Source of the DNA: Nannocystis sp.
GTDB lineage: Bacteria > Myxococcota_A > Polyangia > Nannocystales > Nannocystaceae
Direction: 5' to 3'
DNA: 64,000 bases
Assembly: GCA_016712315.1 (NCBI GenBank)
Contig: JADJRG010000027.1
Location: 19,785 to 83,784, forward strand
Position 1 is the first letter of the stretch. Every line of letters starts with the position of its first letter. This document shows, piece after piece, positions 44,021 through 53,824 of the stretch. The notes below the pieces were generated by a model. It made no database searches, was not told the origin of the DNA, and worked only from the letters and a program-made list of their open reading frames with translations. Made by a program: the position numbers and the translations under genes.

Positions 44021-45424
44021 TTACGTTTCTTGACCCCCCGTGGTGTTACCTGTGGTGTTACCGCGGATCGCGCAGGGGGCCGCGGGGGTTGTTGTTCCTG
44101 CGGGAGATACCAGCAGGTTGATGAGATCTTCGCCCGCGTTGGGGGCGAGGTGGGCGTAGCGCTCGGTGGTGGTGATGTGGGCGTGGCCGAGCCAGAGCTG
44201 GACCACTTGCGGGGGGATCCCGCGCTTGTAGCAGAGAGAGGCGAAGGTGTGGCGGAGGAGGTGAGGGTGGACGTGCTTGTCGAGGCCGGCGTCCTTGCCA
44301 GCCTGGACGAGCATCTTCCAGATCCGCTGGTGATCGAGGTAGCCCTGGAGAGGCCCCGGGAAGACCAGCGAGGTGCGATGCACCGTCGTGGGCCGCGCGG
44401 TGTGCAGCGCGGCGGCGAGATCGCGCGTCAGCGGCACCGACCTGGGCTTGCCCCCCTTGGGCGGCTTCTCGCCCAGCTTGCCCCCGTCCTCCTGCCTCAC
44501 GCTGCGCTGCACACGTAGGCTGGGTCGTTCGACCTCCAACCGAAGGTCGTCCCACCGCAGCCCCATCAGCTCGCCGCGCCGTAGGCCGGTCCTCACCGCC
44601 GTGAGCACGAAGAGCCGCCACTCCACCGGCACCGCCGCCACCAGCCGATCGATCTCCTCCTCTTCGAGGAAGACCGGGTCGGGGAGCTCCGCCTTCTCCA
44701 TGCGGATCCTCGGCACCCGCTCGATGAGCTGGTAGTCGAGGGCGAGGTGCAGCATCGACCGCAAGGTCGTGAGCACGTTGTTGATCGTCCGCGGGCTCTT
44801 CCGCCCGCCCTTCCGCCGCGCACACACGGGCGCCTCCTTGCGCCCCGCCGACCGCCGAGAGCTCGCGACCTCGTCCGTCGGCGCCCGCATCTTCGCTCGC
44901 AGCCTGTCGATCGCCATCGATGTGATGGCGTCGAGCCGCAGGTGCGCGAGCTCCGGGAGCAGATGCAGCCGGAGGTTGCGGACCTTGTTGCGTAGATCCG
45001 ACCTCGTCGGATCTTGGAGCGCGAGGTAGCGCTCCGCGAACTCGGCGAAGGTCGGCACGTGCGCCGGCGTCAGCGTCGTTGTTGTTGTTGGCGAGGCGGC
45101 GGTCACCACGACCCGCCGCCTCCTCGGGACCTGAGCTGCGATCGTCGAAGGAGCGCGCTCCCTCGCGATCTGCTCAGGCATGCGCTCCACCTCGACCGAG
45201 CTCCGCGCCTCGATCGTCTCTGCTGTGGCCGCCCCGGCAGCTCCAGGCTGCGGCCTCTTCATCGCCTCATACTCGGCGATCAGCTCGGCCTCGATCGCCA
45301 GCGCCGCCGCCTTACGACAGCTCCGCCGGTCGAGGTACCTGCGGCGATTAAACTCGCCGCCCTCGCGGATCACCTGGATCTCCCACACGGGCTTCGCCCG
45401 GCGGGTGGTCGCCTTGACACTCAT
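44021..45424 (-). CDS. Tyrosine recombinase (integrase) B
   Basis: 467 aa from ATG at 45424 with AGGA 9 bases upstream. N-terminal domain with KPVWEIQVIREGGEFNRRRY, a long linker, core-binding domain (FAEFAERYLALQDPTRSD), catalytic Arg in RTGLRRGELMGLRW, HPHLLRHTFAS box, WLGHAH box and Tyr in TTERYAHLAP. All catalytic residues present and no frameshift. Lies directly behind a degenerate tandem copy (integrase C). Relatedness to integrase 1 is evident throughout, including the repeated Gly-Thr-Thr ending. Confidence 0.9.
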   Translation of the reverse strand: MSVKATTRRAKPVWEIQVIREGGEFNRRRYLDRRSCRKAAALAIEAELIAEYEAMKRPQPGAAGAATAETIEARSSVEVERMPEQIARERAPSTIAAQVPRRRRVVVTAASPTTTTTLTPAHVPTFAEFAERYLALQDPTRSDLRNKVRNLRLHLLPELAHLRLDAITSMAIDRLRAKMRAPTDEVASSRRSAGRKEAPVCARRKGGRKSPRTINNVLTTLRSMLHLALDYQLIERVPRIRMEKAELPDPVFLEEEEIDRLVAAVPVEWRLFVLTAVRTGLRRGELMGLRWDDLRLEVERPSLRVQRSVRQEDGGKLGEKPPKGGKPRSVPLTRDLAAALHTARPTTVHRTSLVFPGPLQGYLDHQRIWKMLVQAGKDAGLDKHVHPHLLRHTFASLCYKRGIPPQVVQLWLGHAHITTTERYAHLAPNAGEDLINLLVSPAGTTTPAAPCAIRGNTTGNTTGGQET

Positions 45425-45533
45425 CTGGCCTGTCCTTTCGGAGTGTCCGAGGCCGTGCACGCGCGAGCTGTACCACATCAAGGGTCCTCGGTGATCGCCA
45501 GCGCGGGCTCGTCCGAGGTCGAGGGGTCTTGGT

Positions 45534-46722
45534 CTATGTGCTCGACGCGAGGCGATCGATGAGCTCCGCGCCCGCGAGCGGGGCGAGGTGGGCGTAGCGC
45601 TCGGTGGTGGAGAGTTGGGCGTGGCCGAGCCACATCTGGACGATCTGGGGGGGGACGCCGCGGCGGTAGCACTGGCTGGCGAAGGTGTGGCGGAGGAGGT
45701 GAGGGTGGACGTGTTTTTCAAGGCCAGCGTCGCGGGCGGCTCGGGTGGTGACCCGCCAGAAGCGCTGGTGATCGAGGTGGCCGTGGATGGGGCCAGGGAA
45801 GACGAGGGCGCTGGGCTTGGGGCGGAGGGGGCGGTGCGCGAGCAGAGCGGCGATGAGGTCGCGGGCGAGGGGACGGTGCGGGGGCGGCCGCCTTTGGGCT
45901 CTTTGGTGTGAAGGGTGCCGTCCGGTTGAATGCAGATGGCGCGCTGGATCCGAATGGTCGGAGGATCCGCGTGGAGGTGAAGATCGTCCCAGCGGAGGGC
46001 CATGAGCTCGCCGCGGCGGAGGCCGGTGCGGACGGCGGTGAAGAGGAGGAGGCGCCATTCAGGGGGGGCGGCGGCGAGCAGGCGATCGATCTCGGGATCG
46101 TCGAGGAAGACGGGATCAGGGCGGGGGACCCGTTCCATGCGGATCCGAGGGAGGTGGGGGAGCAGGCCGTAGTCGTGGGCGAGGTGAAGGACGGCTCGCA
46201 GGGTGGCGAGGATGTTGTTGATGGTCTTGGGGCTCTTGGGGGCGCCTTTGCGGCGGGCACCTTTGGGGGGATCGGGGCGGGTGAGGGCGCGGCGGGAGGT
46301 GGCGGCTTCACCCGTGGCGGTGCGGAGCTCGAGGCGGAGGGTGTCGATGACGAGCGGGGTGATCGCGTCGAGGCGGAGAGGGCCGAGGCGGGGGAGGAGA
46401 TGGAGGTGGAGGTCGCGGGTTTTGTTGCGGGTGTCGGAGCGGGCAGGGTCCCGGAGGGCGAGGTAGGTGGCGGCGAAGGCGGCGAAGGTGGGGGAGCCGC
46501 GGTGTGGGCGGCGACGGCTTCGGCGAGGGTGAGCGGTGTGGAGTTCGCGGCGCGGGATCGAGCGTCGTATTCGGCGATGAGCTCGGTTTCGGCGTCGAGG
46601 GCGTGCTGTTTGGTGAAGCGGCGGCGGTCGAGGAAGCGGCGGCGGTTGAAGGCGCCGCTGTCGCGGATGACCTGGATCCTCCAGACGGGTTTGCCGCGGT
46701 GAGTGGCGGGTTTGACGCTCAT
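45534..46722 (-). pseudogene. Tyrosine recombinase C, two frame changes
   Basis: Start MSVKPATHRGKPVWRIQVIR at 46722. Three frames are needed: the N-terminus to about 46490, then FAAFAATYLALRDPARSDTR through RTGLRRGELMALRWDDL to about 45880, then LARDLIAALLAHRPLRPKPS through HPHLLRHTFAS and TTERYAHLAP to 45534. With repairs about 395 aa and all catalytic residues. The second change lies in a region rich in G/C runs. Either inactivated by decay after a tandem insertion of integrase B's element or affected by indel errors. Confidence 0.75.
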
Positions 46723-47035
46723 CGGCGGCGGCCGCGGCGGGGAGCGCCGGTGCCGGTGGCGATCCAGTGGAGCAGGGTGGCGCGGTGGAAACGCCAGGCT
46801 TTGCCGACGCGGCGGGCGCCTGGGAGCTCTCCGGCTCGGAGGAGGCGGGAGAGGGTGGTGCGGGAGAGGGGGAGGAGGTGGCGGGCTTGGTCGAAGTCGA
46901 GGAGCTCGGCGGTGGTAGGGGGGGGGGAGGGGGGGGTCGAGGGGGGCGATCGGGGAGCCAGACGCAGGCGCTCACGGTGGAGGCGGTGCGGCGCGCTTCG
47001 GGGTCGCAGCTCGCTTCAGAGGCGCGTGGGTTCAT
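46719..47035 (-). pseudogene. HTH_17 (excisionase-like) gene before integrase C, frame changed in a C tract
   Basis: TTAELLDFDQARHLLPLSRT, TLSRLLRAGELPGARRVGKA, WRFHRATLLHWIATG is a clear HTH_17/Xis domain whose TGA overlaps the integrase C start (ATGA). Reading upstream in that frame reaches a stop without an ATG; a start at 47035 (MNPRASEASCDPEARRTAS) lies in another frame. The two frames meet in a stretch of ten and eight C (46918-46936). Likely one 100-aa gene with an indel there. Confidence 0.6.
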
Positions 47036-47065
47036 GGGACTTGATCGATCCGAAGAGGGCTTGGA

Positions 47066-47494
47066 TCAGGGCACGAGGAGTTTCTGAAGCACGGCGCCAG
47101 CGCTGAACATCAGGCCGCCGAGGCTGAGGCTGTTTCGGACAGTGACGGTTTCGTTCATGAGCGCGCCGGGTATGACCCCAAGCAGACCCAAGAGCGCGAT
47201 GGCGGGGACCGGGCCGATGCTCTTCACGCCGCGGGTGAGGCGGCCGAAGATGGTGCCCATGCTGACACCCGCGACGGCGGAGAAGCCGAGGATGGCGTTG
47301 TCGAGCAGGCTGCCGCGCAGGATCCGGTTGAGCCTGAGCATGAACTGCTCAGGGTCCTGCGCCTTCTTGAGGAGCCTGGAGGCGAGCTCGAAGCGCTCCG
47401 CCGCGCGGATCTTGTCCGTGACGTTGATCATGGTCGCCATGACCGTCGCTTCGGCGGCCTCTTCTTGGGTCATCGTCATGTCTACGCCGTTCAT
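47066..47494 (-). CDS. Small multi-span membrane protein, cassette copy 2
   Basis: 142 aa; paralogue of 19411-19857. TQEEAAEATVMATMINVTDK helical start, hydrophobic segments AILGFSAVAGVSMGTIFG, VPAIALLGLLGVIPGALM and SLSLGGLMFSAGAVLQKLL. The region between, LLKKAQDPEQFMLRLNRILR, aligns with LLNTAKTPDAFLSAIQAEIK of copy 1. ATGA overlap with the upstream coiled-coil gene. Lies 31 bases before the HTH_17/integrase genes on the same strand, so it may be carried and expressed with them. Confidence 0.7.
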   Translation of the reverse strand: MNGVDMTMTQEEAAEATVMATMINVTDKIRAAERFELASRLLKKAQDPEQFMLRLNRILRGSLLDNAILGFSAVAGVSMGTIFGRLTRGVKSIGPVPAIALLGLLGVIPGALMNETVTVRNSLSLGGLMFSAGAVLQKLLVP

Positions 47495-48386
47495 TGCTTC
47501 ATATCCCTTTCTTTGAACAATTTGAGAAACTCGCCCGTGAAGAGGGCAAAATCGGACATGGGCTGCTGCTCAAGCACTGCGGCCCCTTGATTCAAGGCGA
47601 TCTCGATCAGCCTGTTCGCTCGCTCAGAACGTTGGTCGGCGCGAGCCTTCTCCTCGCGGATGAACTCCTGGAAGCGGGCCTTAGCCTCGACTAGCCGTTC
47701 GTTCTCGGCCTCCATCTTTGCGTCGAAGCGCTCCTGCATGCGCGTGATCTTGTCGGTCTCTCGGGCCTTTATGTCCTCGATCTTCTGGGTCTCGCGGGTC
47801 TTCATGTCCGCGAGATCCTCGGCGAGCTTTTGGGTCTCGCGGGTCTTTATCTCGGCGAGCTCGGCTTCAGCGCGAGCCGCTGTTTCGGTGAGTTTTTGGT
47901 CTCGGCCGCCACCTGGGCGTCGAAGCGGGCCTTCGCTTCCGCGAGCTGCGCCGCCTCCAGATCGAGGTTGTAGCGGTCTCTCCTGTTGGCTCGTTGGGCC
48001 TCTTCCAGCGCGCGCTCATCCTCGCGGAGCCTGGCCTCGCGAGCATCTAGAGCGCTCTCTCGTTGGATCACCATACGCGCCCGCTCCGTGGCGAGAGCGG
48101 CCTCCACCTCCTTGTTCATGAGCTCCCTCTCGCGATCTTGCGAGCTGGTCAAGCGCAGCGCGGGGCCGTGAGGGCGTTGAGACTCCACGACATCAGTAGA
48201 CGCCGAAGAGCGAGAAGAGGGCAACGATTTTTTTTCGAGCGCGCTCCCAGGGCCAGAATTCGGCGAATTCAGCGCGTCTTCAATCTGTCCCAACAACGAA
48301 AGACCATGGTCTGCGCGGCCTCGTGCCCTGAATAGTGACATAGCGAGCCTGAAACCCGCCCTGGCGTCACAGAAACGTGATCTCAC
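47491..48386 (-). pseudogene. Coiled-coil protein, cassette copy 2, one frameshift
   Basis: Starts GTG at 48386, overlapping the stop of the HTH gene (GTGA), or ATG at about 48341. Long heptad-rich stretches: ALATERARMVIQRESALDAR, REDERALEEAQRANRRDRYN; then after a frame change at a run of five A near 47900, ETAARAEAELAEIKTRETQK and the repeated MKTRETQKIEDIKARETDKI. The end, ALFTGEFLKLFKERDMKQ, overlaps the membrane-protein start. About 298 aa if repaired. Corresponds to the coiled-coil half of the 522-aa protein at 19.9-21.4 kb. Confidence 0.65.
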
Positions 48387-48943
48387 GAGGTGACCTGACC
48401 CAACGAGGGGGTGCGCCTGTGTCGCTTTCGCCGCTCGGTCGGTCCACTCGTGGAGTGCTCTCCCGCGCGCGGGGCGCGTGGGTGCACGTGGGGTTCAGTC
48501 GCTCTGGGTTGGGGTTGGTGGGCGGGAGCGTCGGCGCGCAAGTCGAGGGCCGATCCGCGCAGTTTCTCGACGAGGTGAGGGTCGTCGATGAACACGAGGA
48601 GGTGATGGTCGGGCAGCAGCTCCTCGCACCAGATGCACGCGTGCTCGAAGCCGACACCACGGCGGCCGCGGAGGTACTGGTTCAGGGTGTCAGCCTTGAT
48701 TCGGCCGCCAAGGCGCTTGGAGAGGCGCGTGGCGCGGCCTGGGAACACCTTCGCGGTCGCCGCGACGAGGGCCTTGCTGACCTGATCTACGCCGCTCCAG
48801 GAGACGCGTAGGCCGTCATAGCTGGACAAGAGCTTGATCGCTGTGTCGATCCGCAGCTGCCTGCGGTGTCTGTGGCCGGGTCCCAGGGCGCTGAGAAGGT
48901 CCCAGAGGTCGGCGCTGCTGCGGATAATGACGCTGTGCCCCAT
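48383..48943 (-). CDS. HTH-like 'WSG/EHAC' protein, cassette copy 2
   Basis: 186 aa; the start at 48943 (MGHSVIIRSSADLWDLLSAL) agrees with the start of the paralogue at 21422, although the frame stays open to 49195. Shared motifs with it: LRIDTAIKLLSSYDGLRVSW SG-D, then RLGGRIKADTLNQYLRGRRG followed by VGFEHACIWCEELLP. The last part resembles an Xre-type HTH, implying DNA binding. The C-terminus is low-complexity. First gene of the three-gene cassette. Confidence 0.6.
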   Translation of the reverse strand: MGHSVIIRSSADLWDLLSALGPGHRHRRQLRIDTAIKLLSSYDGLRVSWSGVDQVSKALVAATAKVFPGRATRLSKRLGGRIKADTLNQYLRGRRGVGFEHACIWCEELLPDHHLLVFIDDPHLVEKLRGSALDLRADAPAHQPQPRATEPHVHPRAPRAGEHSTSGPTERRKRHRRTPSLGQVTS

Positions 48944-50034
48944 GTCAGTACGTTCCAGTGGGACAGCTTCCCTTGGCAACGATCCCTTTCGCGCCGGGCG
49001 ATTCAATGTGTCCTGTGAAATGGACACATTGCCACTAGTGACAGTGTTCTGGCCAAGCGACAGTTCGTGCTCGAGAGGCGCGCCGGTGAGCGCGGATGGC
49101 GCACTGGTGAGCCGGGCGAAGCGTGGATTGCTCGATTGTGAGCCAGGCGAACGTGGACGGCGCGCAGATGAACCAGCGATGATGCTTGAGATCACCCTCG
49201 CCGGGCGGCGAGGTCGTGCTCGGCGGCCTGGAGCGGCGCCGCCCCCTCAAATTTTTTTTCACAAAAGGAGATCTCTCCGGGAGAGATCTCCCCTGCGCCT
49301 TCGGCCGATCTCGAGGCGTGAGCCCCCGGTGAGCGATCCCCCAGCGCGGGCCAGGCGGCACGCTGGCGGGGCTTGTGTGCTCGAACAGGCGCATGAGCGC
49401 GTCGAGGCCGTCGAGCCGGGCTCTCTTGCCAGGCTCTTCAGTCGTCTCCTTGCGGAGCGCGAGGTCAAGGCCGGCAGTCGAGAACGTGTTTCCCTTTGTG
49501 CGAGCGAGCGGGCGAAGCGCCAGAAGAGGGCGTCGTCGTCGTCAGCGGCGGGCGCGCCCGGCTGCTCGTGGACCTCCGCGAGCCGGGCCGCGAGGGCCTG
49601 CTCACCGCGGTCGAGTCGGCCCTGTTCGTGTCGTCGAGCATCCTGGTGACGAGCGCGCAGATCGCTGTAGTGGCGAGTCGCGAGCATCGGGGGGAGCTCG
49701 GTGTATTCGAGCAGGACGTCTCCACCGCGGCGAGCTCGAAGCCCGCGTCGAAAAGCTCCACCTCGCGCTCCCGAGCTCTACTTGACCGAGGCCCGCGACC
49801 GCGCGACGCATACGACACAGCGCACAGGTTGCAGCGTGCAGAGCCTCTGCCGCATCCATAATTCCCCATAGAGAACTCCATTGCTGTCTACGGTCCCGTT
49901 CTGAGACGATGGCTCTCGCGTGCCTTCGTCCTCGACCCTTCCCACGCTCTCTGATCGATCGCGGCGCTACCTCGATCTTCTCCTCGACGCGCGCCGCACC
50001 GAGGCGACCGAGGAGCTGCTCGGTGAGATCGACG
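48944..50034. other. Decayed coding region upstream of cassette 2
   Basis: Minus-strand frames in pieces: REREVELFDAGFELAAV (about 49750), ELPPMLATRHYSDLRARHQD and ADDDDALFWRFARSLAQ (49500-49690), then LDGLDALMRLFEHTSPASVP (49370-49420). They could be one helical protein of about 200 aa broken by two or three indels. No family recognised. A direct GTGAGC-type repetition near 49090-49140 (GAGCxxGGCGAAxxGTGGA twice) is present. Between 48960 and 49250 nothing supported was found. Confidence 0.35.
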
Positions 50035-50080
50035 CCGGGGGCCGAGGAGGGCGCGAGCGAGAGTCGCGGGCCGGTGTCAG
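50035..50080. repeat. Short copy of kinase-gene sequence
   Basis: CGCCGGGGGCCGAGGAGGGC and the following GCGAGCGAGAG..CGGGCCGGTGT also occur at about 53200-53243 inside kinase 2 (encoding the LSLAPSSAPG part of the activation segment). A short patch copied or left behind by recombination. Confidence 0.6.
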
Positions 50081-50574
50081 GGGAGCGCTCGGATCTCGAG
50101 CACGCGCATGCCGGCGCCTCGGCGCATGGGCGCGCCATCTGGCTCGGTCGGGTAGGATTCGTTGGGATCGGGCAGCTCGCCTTCGGTGTATTCGGCGGCG
50201 ATCTCGACGCGCTGGCCGGCGAAGCGGAGCAGCTCTTCGCGCGGGTGATCGGCCGTGGGCCGCAGCACGTGGCGCTCGCCGTCGGCTGCGTTGAGGAAGA
50301 ATTCTGCGCCGAGGTAGGACTCGACGGACTTACGCCGCGCGTCGTAGGGCTGATGCTCGAGGGTGCCGCTGAGGCGCAGGGGCTCAGGCGCTTTGGCGAC
50401 GACGCGAGCGGGCTCGGGCGCTTCGGCGACGAGGGGCGCGGGCTGGGCGGATGGTTTTGTGGGCGGCGGGGCGGTGGAGCTCGTGCTACACGCCGCGAGG
50501 AGGAGGAGCGCGCGTAGCAAGTGAGGGCTTGGGGGCACGAGCACAGCGTGCGCGGAGGCATCGGTGCATCGCAA
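50077..50574 (-). CDS. Lipoprotein, unknown function
   Basis: 165 aa from 50574, or from a TTG nearer the signal. Signal with lipobox LLLLAACS, a Pro/Ala/Lys-rich linker (PPPTKPSAQPAPLVAEAPEP), then a compact beta-rich domain (LSGTLEHQPYDARRKSVESY; REELLRFAGQRVEIAAEYTE) ending in MRVLEIRALP. The domain pattern recalls small OB-like folds but no family is claimed. Intact. The downstream end abuts the short kinase-gene copy. Confidence 0.55.
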   Translation of the reverse strand: MRCTDASAHAVLVPPSPHLLRALLLLAACSTSSTAPPPTKPSAQPAPLVAEAPEPARVVAKAPEPLRLSGTLEHQPYDARRKSVESYLGAEFFLNAADGERHVLRPTADHPREELLRFAGQRVEIAAEYTEGELPDPNESYPTEPDGAPMRRGAGMRVLEIRALP

Positions 50575-50665
50575 GGTCTGCTGGCGGCGGCGGCGGCGGC
50601 GGCGGCGGCGATCGCGCGGGCGGGTCGTGCTCGTGTACGCGGAGGCGCGGGGGTAGGATGAGAGA

Positions 50666-51645
50666 ATGCGGGTCCATGCGGCGCTGCTCTCGACGCTCTC
50701 GCTCCTGCCGACGGTCGCGGCCTACGGCTGCTGGGGTGAGTGTGATCCCCCGCAGGAGAATTTTGAGATCATCGATGAGCCGTGCTGTAGCTCGCCTCCG
50801 GGCGGTCGACCTCTGCCGCCGTCAGAGACGAGTTGGGCGGGATGGACCTGCGAGTCGGCGTGCAGGGATCTGTATGCGGACCGCCGCGGTTGGAGCGTGA
50901 TGGAGGTGACGAGCTGCGAGCTGGTGCTGCCCGAAGATCCCGACGGGCCCGGCGCAGAGGGGCGGATCACCTGCACAGGCCGGGGGATCGAGTACTACTG
51001 CGAGGGACGCCGGCCGCTGGACCACGTGGAGGCAGCGGACGAGGGCTGCGCGGATCCGTTGGGCCGCTACTTCGCGGCGGTGGCTTATTTAGAGGCCTCC
51101 TCCGTGGCGGCGTTCGAGGAGCTGGCGGGGTGGTTGACCGAGCGCGGGGCGCCGCTAGAGCTGGTGAGGCGCTGTGAGGCGGCCGCGGCGGATGAACGGC
51201 TGCATACGCGGTGGATGACGCGGCTGGCCGAGCAGCACGGGGGCAGGCGCCGCGCTTGACGCGTACGGAGGCGCGCGTGGCGACGGCGATCGAGGTGGCG
51301 CGCCACAACGCGGTGGAGGGCTGCGTGCACGAGTGCTTCGCGGCGTTGATGGCGGCGGTGCGGGCGCAGACGGCCGAGGCGCGGGGGCTTCGGCGGATCT
51401 TCGCGCGGATCGCCGCGGATGAGGCGCAGCACGGGGAGCTGGCGTGGGATCTACATACATGGCTCTTGGGACAGCTAAGTGAGGAGGAGGCGGCTGAGGT
51501 GACGGCGCTGCGCGCGGCGGCGCTGCGGGGGCTGGAGGCGCGCGCGGCGGCGGCGCAGGTCGGCGTGCCTGGCGAGCTCGGTCGGCTGGGGGCGGGCGAG
51601 GTGGCGGCGCTGGCGGGGCGCTTCGCGTCGCTGCTGGCCGCGTGA
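50666..51645 (+). pseudogene. Exported ferritin-like di-iron protein, one frameshift
   Basis: Signal peptide MRVHAALLSTLSLLPTVAAY, a 110-residue Cys-containing region (ECDPPQENF, CCSSPPGG, CESACRDLY), then a ferritin-like four-helix domain. Iron ligands can be read: Glu in AYLEASSVAAFEELAGWL, ExxH in DERLHTRWM, Glu in AVEGCVHECFAAL and ExxH in ADEAQHGELAWD. The frame changes near 51240-51260 between helices 2 and 3, in a GGGGGC context. About 325 aa if repaired. Exported ferritin-like proteins occur in Nannocystis-type myxobacteria. Confidence 0.7.
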
Positions 51646-51960
51646 GCCCGCGGCGGTCCGCGCCGACGGCTCCGCTCTTGACCGGGCGCCAATGGCAGAA
51701 ATGACCCCGACCCGGGTGGTGCCGTCACGTCGGCGACAGCGTAAGCGAGCGCTCGGCCACATCGTCGTGATGCGGCTCCACGGCGCCGATCTCTACGATC
51801 GCTCCGTCGACGTCGAAGCCGATCCACGGGGCGCCGGTCGCGGCCACGATCGCCAGCGCACCCTGCCGGCCATCGCGTGCGCGACCTCGAGAGCGTCCGC
51901 GCAGGCGGTCCCGGCGCGATCCCGCGAGCCGTCGATGATCCCGCAGCAAGTACCCACTAC
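51646..51960. other. Intergenic or decayed region
   Basis: 315 bases. Open frames on both strands have no start signals or recognisable motifs. Nothing supported was seen. Confidence 0.3.
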
Positions 51961-52605
51961 ATGTCCTCCGAGACAGTCAGATCCGCGCCTGACCCTGGCG
52001 CACTCGCTGTCCGAGAGCGGCTATCCTCCCTGGGTGCGCCGCCCCTCGCCCTCACCCTCACCCTTCTCGTCGCCCTCGGCTGCAAGCCCGGCGCCCCGCC
52101 GCAGCCCGCCGATCATCCGCCACCCGCCGATCCCGCCGCCGATCCGCCAGCCGCCGCCGACCCTTCCCCTGCCGCCAGGCCGCCCCTCGCCGCGGAATTC
52201 CCGCTCGACGGCTCGCGGATCGTCCTGCCAGCGCCGATCGTCTTCGACGCCGACGGCGCCGCTCTCAGCCCCGCCGCCGACCCTGCCCTCTACCACCTGC
52301 TCGACTACCTCGGCGCCAAGGAGTCGGTCAGCCTGGTCCGCATCGAGGGCCACGCCTCCGACCAGGCGCTCAGCGAGGCCCGCGCCCTCGCCGTCACCCG
52401 CTGGCTGGTCGTCCGCGGCGTCGCCTGCGAGCGCCTCGTCCCCGTCGGCTTCGGCCCCACCAAACCGGTCGCAGACGCCTCTACCCCCGAGGGTCGCGCC
52501 GCCAACGTGCGCATCGACGCGATCAATGCAGCCCTACGCGGCCGCCTCATCGGCGGCATGCCCGCCGACGGCGGCGGCCAGCTCGCCGGCGACCCCTGCC
52601 GCTGA
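51961..52605 (+). CDS. OmpA-family lipoprotein
   Basis: 214 aa from 51961 (an upstream open extension to 51877 is less likely). Signal with lipobox LLVALGCKPG, a Pro/Ala/Asp linker, then an OmpA C-terminal domain: IVFDADGAALSPAADPALYH, LVRIEGHASDQALSEARALA, VPVGFGPTKPVADASTPEGR and AANVRID. The Asp and Arg that bind diaminopimelate in peptidoglycan-binding OmpA domains have equivalents in HASDQ and GRAANVR. Expected to tether the outer membrane to peptidoglycan. Intact. Confidence 0.8.
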   Translation: MSSETVRSAPDPGALAVRERLSSLGAPPLALTLTLLVALGCKPGAPPQPADHPPPADPAADPPAAADPSPAARPPLAAEFPLDGSRIVLPAPIVFDADGAALSPAADPALYHLLDYLGAKESVSLVRIEGHASDQALSEARALAVTRWLVVRGVACERLVPVGFGPTKPVADASTPEGRAANVRIDAINAALRGRLIGGMPADGGGQLAGDPCR

Positions 52606-52704
52606 GCGCCCCCGGACCCGCTCGCTCGGCCGCACCCACCTCGATTGCGATACCCGGCCCGACGTGCCGCCTTAGTGAGTACTGCGAGGGTCGGATCCGA
52701 GCCA

Positions 52705-53793
52705 TCACGCCGGGCCGGCGGCGTCAGTTGCGATCTCGATCAGCTCCACGAGCGGACGCCATACGGCGTGCTGCGCCGCAGCAAGGCGCGCGCGCACGAG
52801 GGCCTCATGGTCGGCGCAGTCGCGCCAGGCGGTGAGGCTCGCCTTCGCGTGCTCATAGCCGTCGTCGGAGGCCGCTACCTGCCCCGCCGCGACCTCGAGT
52901 GCCCGGCTGAACGCATCGGCGCTCGCGGGGCGCTGGGCTGGATCTTTGTCAAGGGCGCTGGCGACCAGGGCCTCGAGATCGTCGGAGATCCCACGATCGG
53001 GCGCTCGCTCGGTGACAGAAGGGGCCTGCTCGCTGGCGTGGGCGCTGAGCACCTCGAGGGCGGTCGTGCCGGGGAAAGGTACACGTCGGGTGAGCAGCTC
53101 GAACAAGATCACGCCGACGGCGTAGATGTCGGCGGCGGGGGTGATCGGCTGTTCGCGCGCTTGCTCGGGGAGACGTAGGCGAGGGTGCCGATCATCGCGC
53201 CGGGGGCCGAGGAGGGCGCGAGCGAGAGCAGCGGGCCGGTGTGAATTTTGCGAGGCCGAGGTCGAGCAGGATGAGGTGATCGCGGCCATGACGCTGAACG
53301 ATGAGACAGTTTTCAGGCTTGAGGTCGCGGTGCACGGCGCCGAACTTGTGGAGCTCGGCGAGGCCGTCGAGGAGCTGGATCATGAGGCGCAAGGCGTCGG
53401 CGATCGGCATCGCGGGCTCAAGGAGCCGCTGGCGCAGGGTGACGCCTTGTAGAAGCGGCAGGACGAGGAAGAGCACCGGCTCACCGCCGAGCGCGCGCTC
53501 TTCGCCGTGATCGAAGATCGGAACGACGTGGGGGTGATCGATCTGAGCGCCGAGCACGGCCTCCTGAAAAAATCGGCGGCGCTGATCGGGGCGCGGCTGT
53601 GTTCGGGGTGCAGCGCCTTGATCGCGACGCGGCGGCGCAGGCGTAGGTCGAGGGCCTCGTAGATGTCTGCCATGCCGCCGAAGGCGAGCAGAGCGTCGAG
53701 GCGGAAGCGGTCGAGCAGCGTGCGGCCGCGTAGGTCGGGGCCGCGCGGACGCAGGAGCTCCTTGGGCGTGGAAGAGGCCGAGGCGATGGTCAT
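52705..53793 (-). pseudogene. Ser/Thr protein kinase, copy 2, frameshifted
   Basis: Paralogue of 16336-17493. Start 53793 with GGAG 8 bases upstream. LAFGGMADIYEALDLRLRRR and AIKALHPEH in frame 1; then IDHPHVVPIFDHGEER, AVHRDLKPENCLI and LILLDLGLAKF in frame 2; then ITPAADIYAVGVILFELL and the DDLEALVASALDKDPAQRPA end in frame 1. The first shift is a single C lost from a C run near 53600 (59 instead of 60 bases against copy 1); the second lies near 53235. The gene follows its partner gene, and the pair is divergent from an HTH-integrase gene. Confidence 0.8.
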
Positions 53794-53824
53794 GAGGGGG
53801 CTCCTTGGTTGCTCTCCAGGGACC

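Noticed and set aside
44021..47035. A single 1004-aa fused double integrase
   Set aside because: The long frame joins the wrong frame of integrase C to integrase B; integrase B has its own start and ribosome binding site at 45424, and C needs two frame changes.
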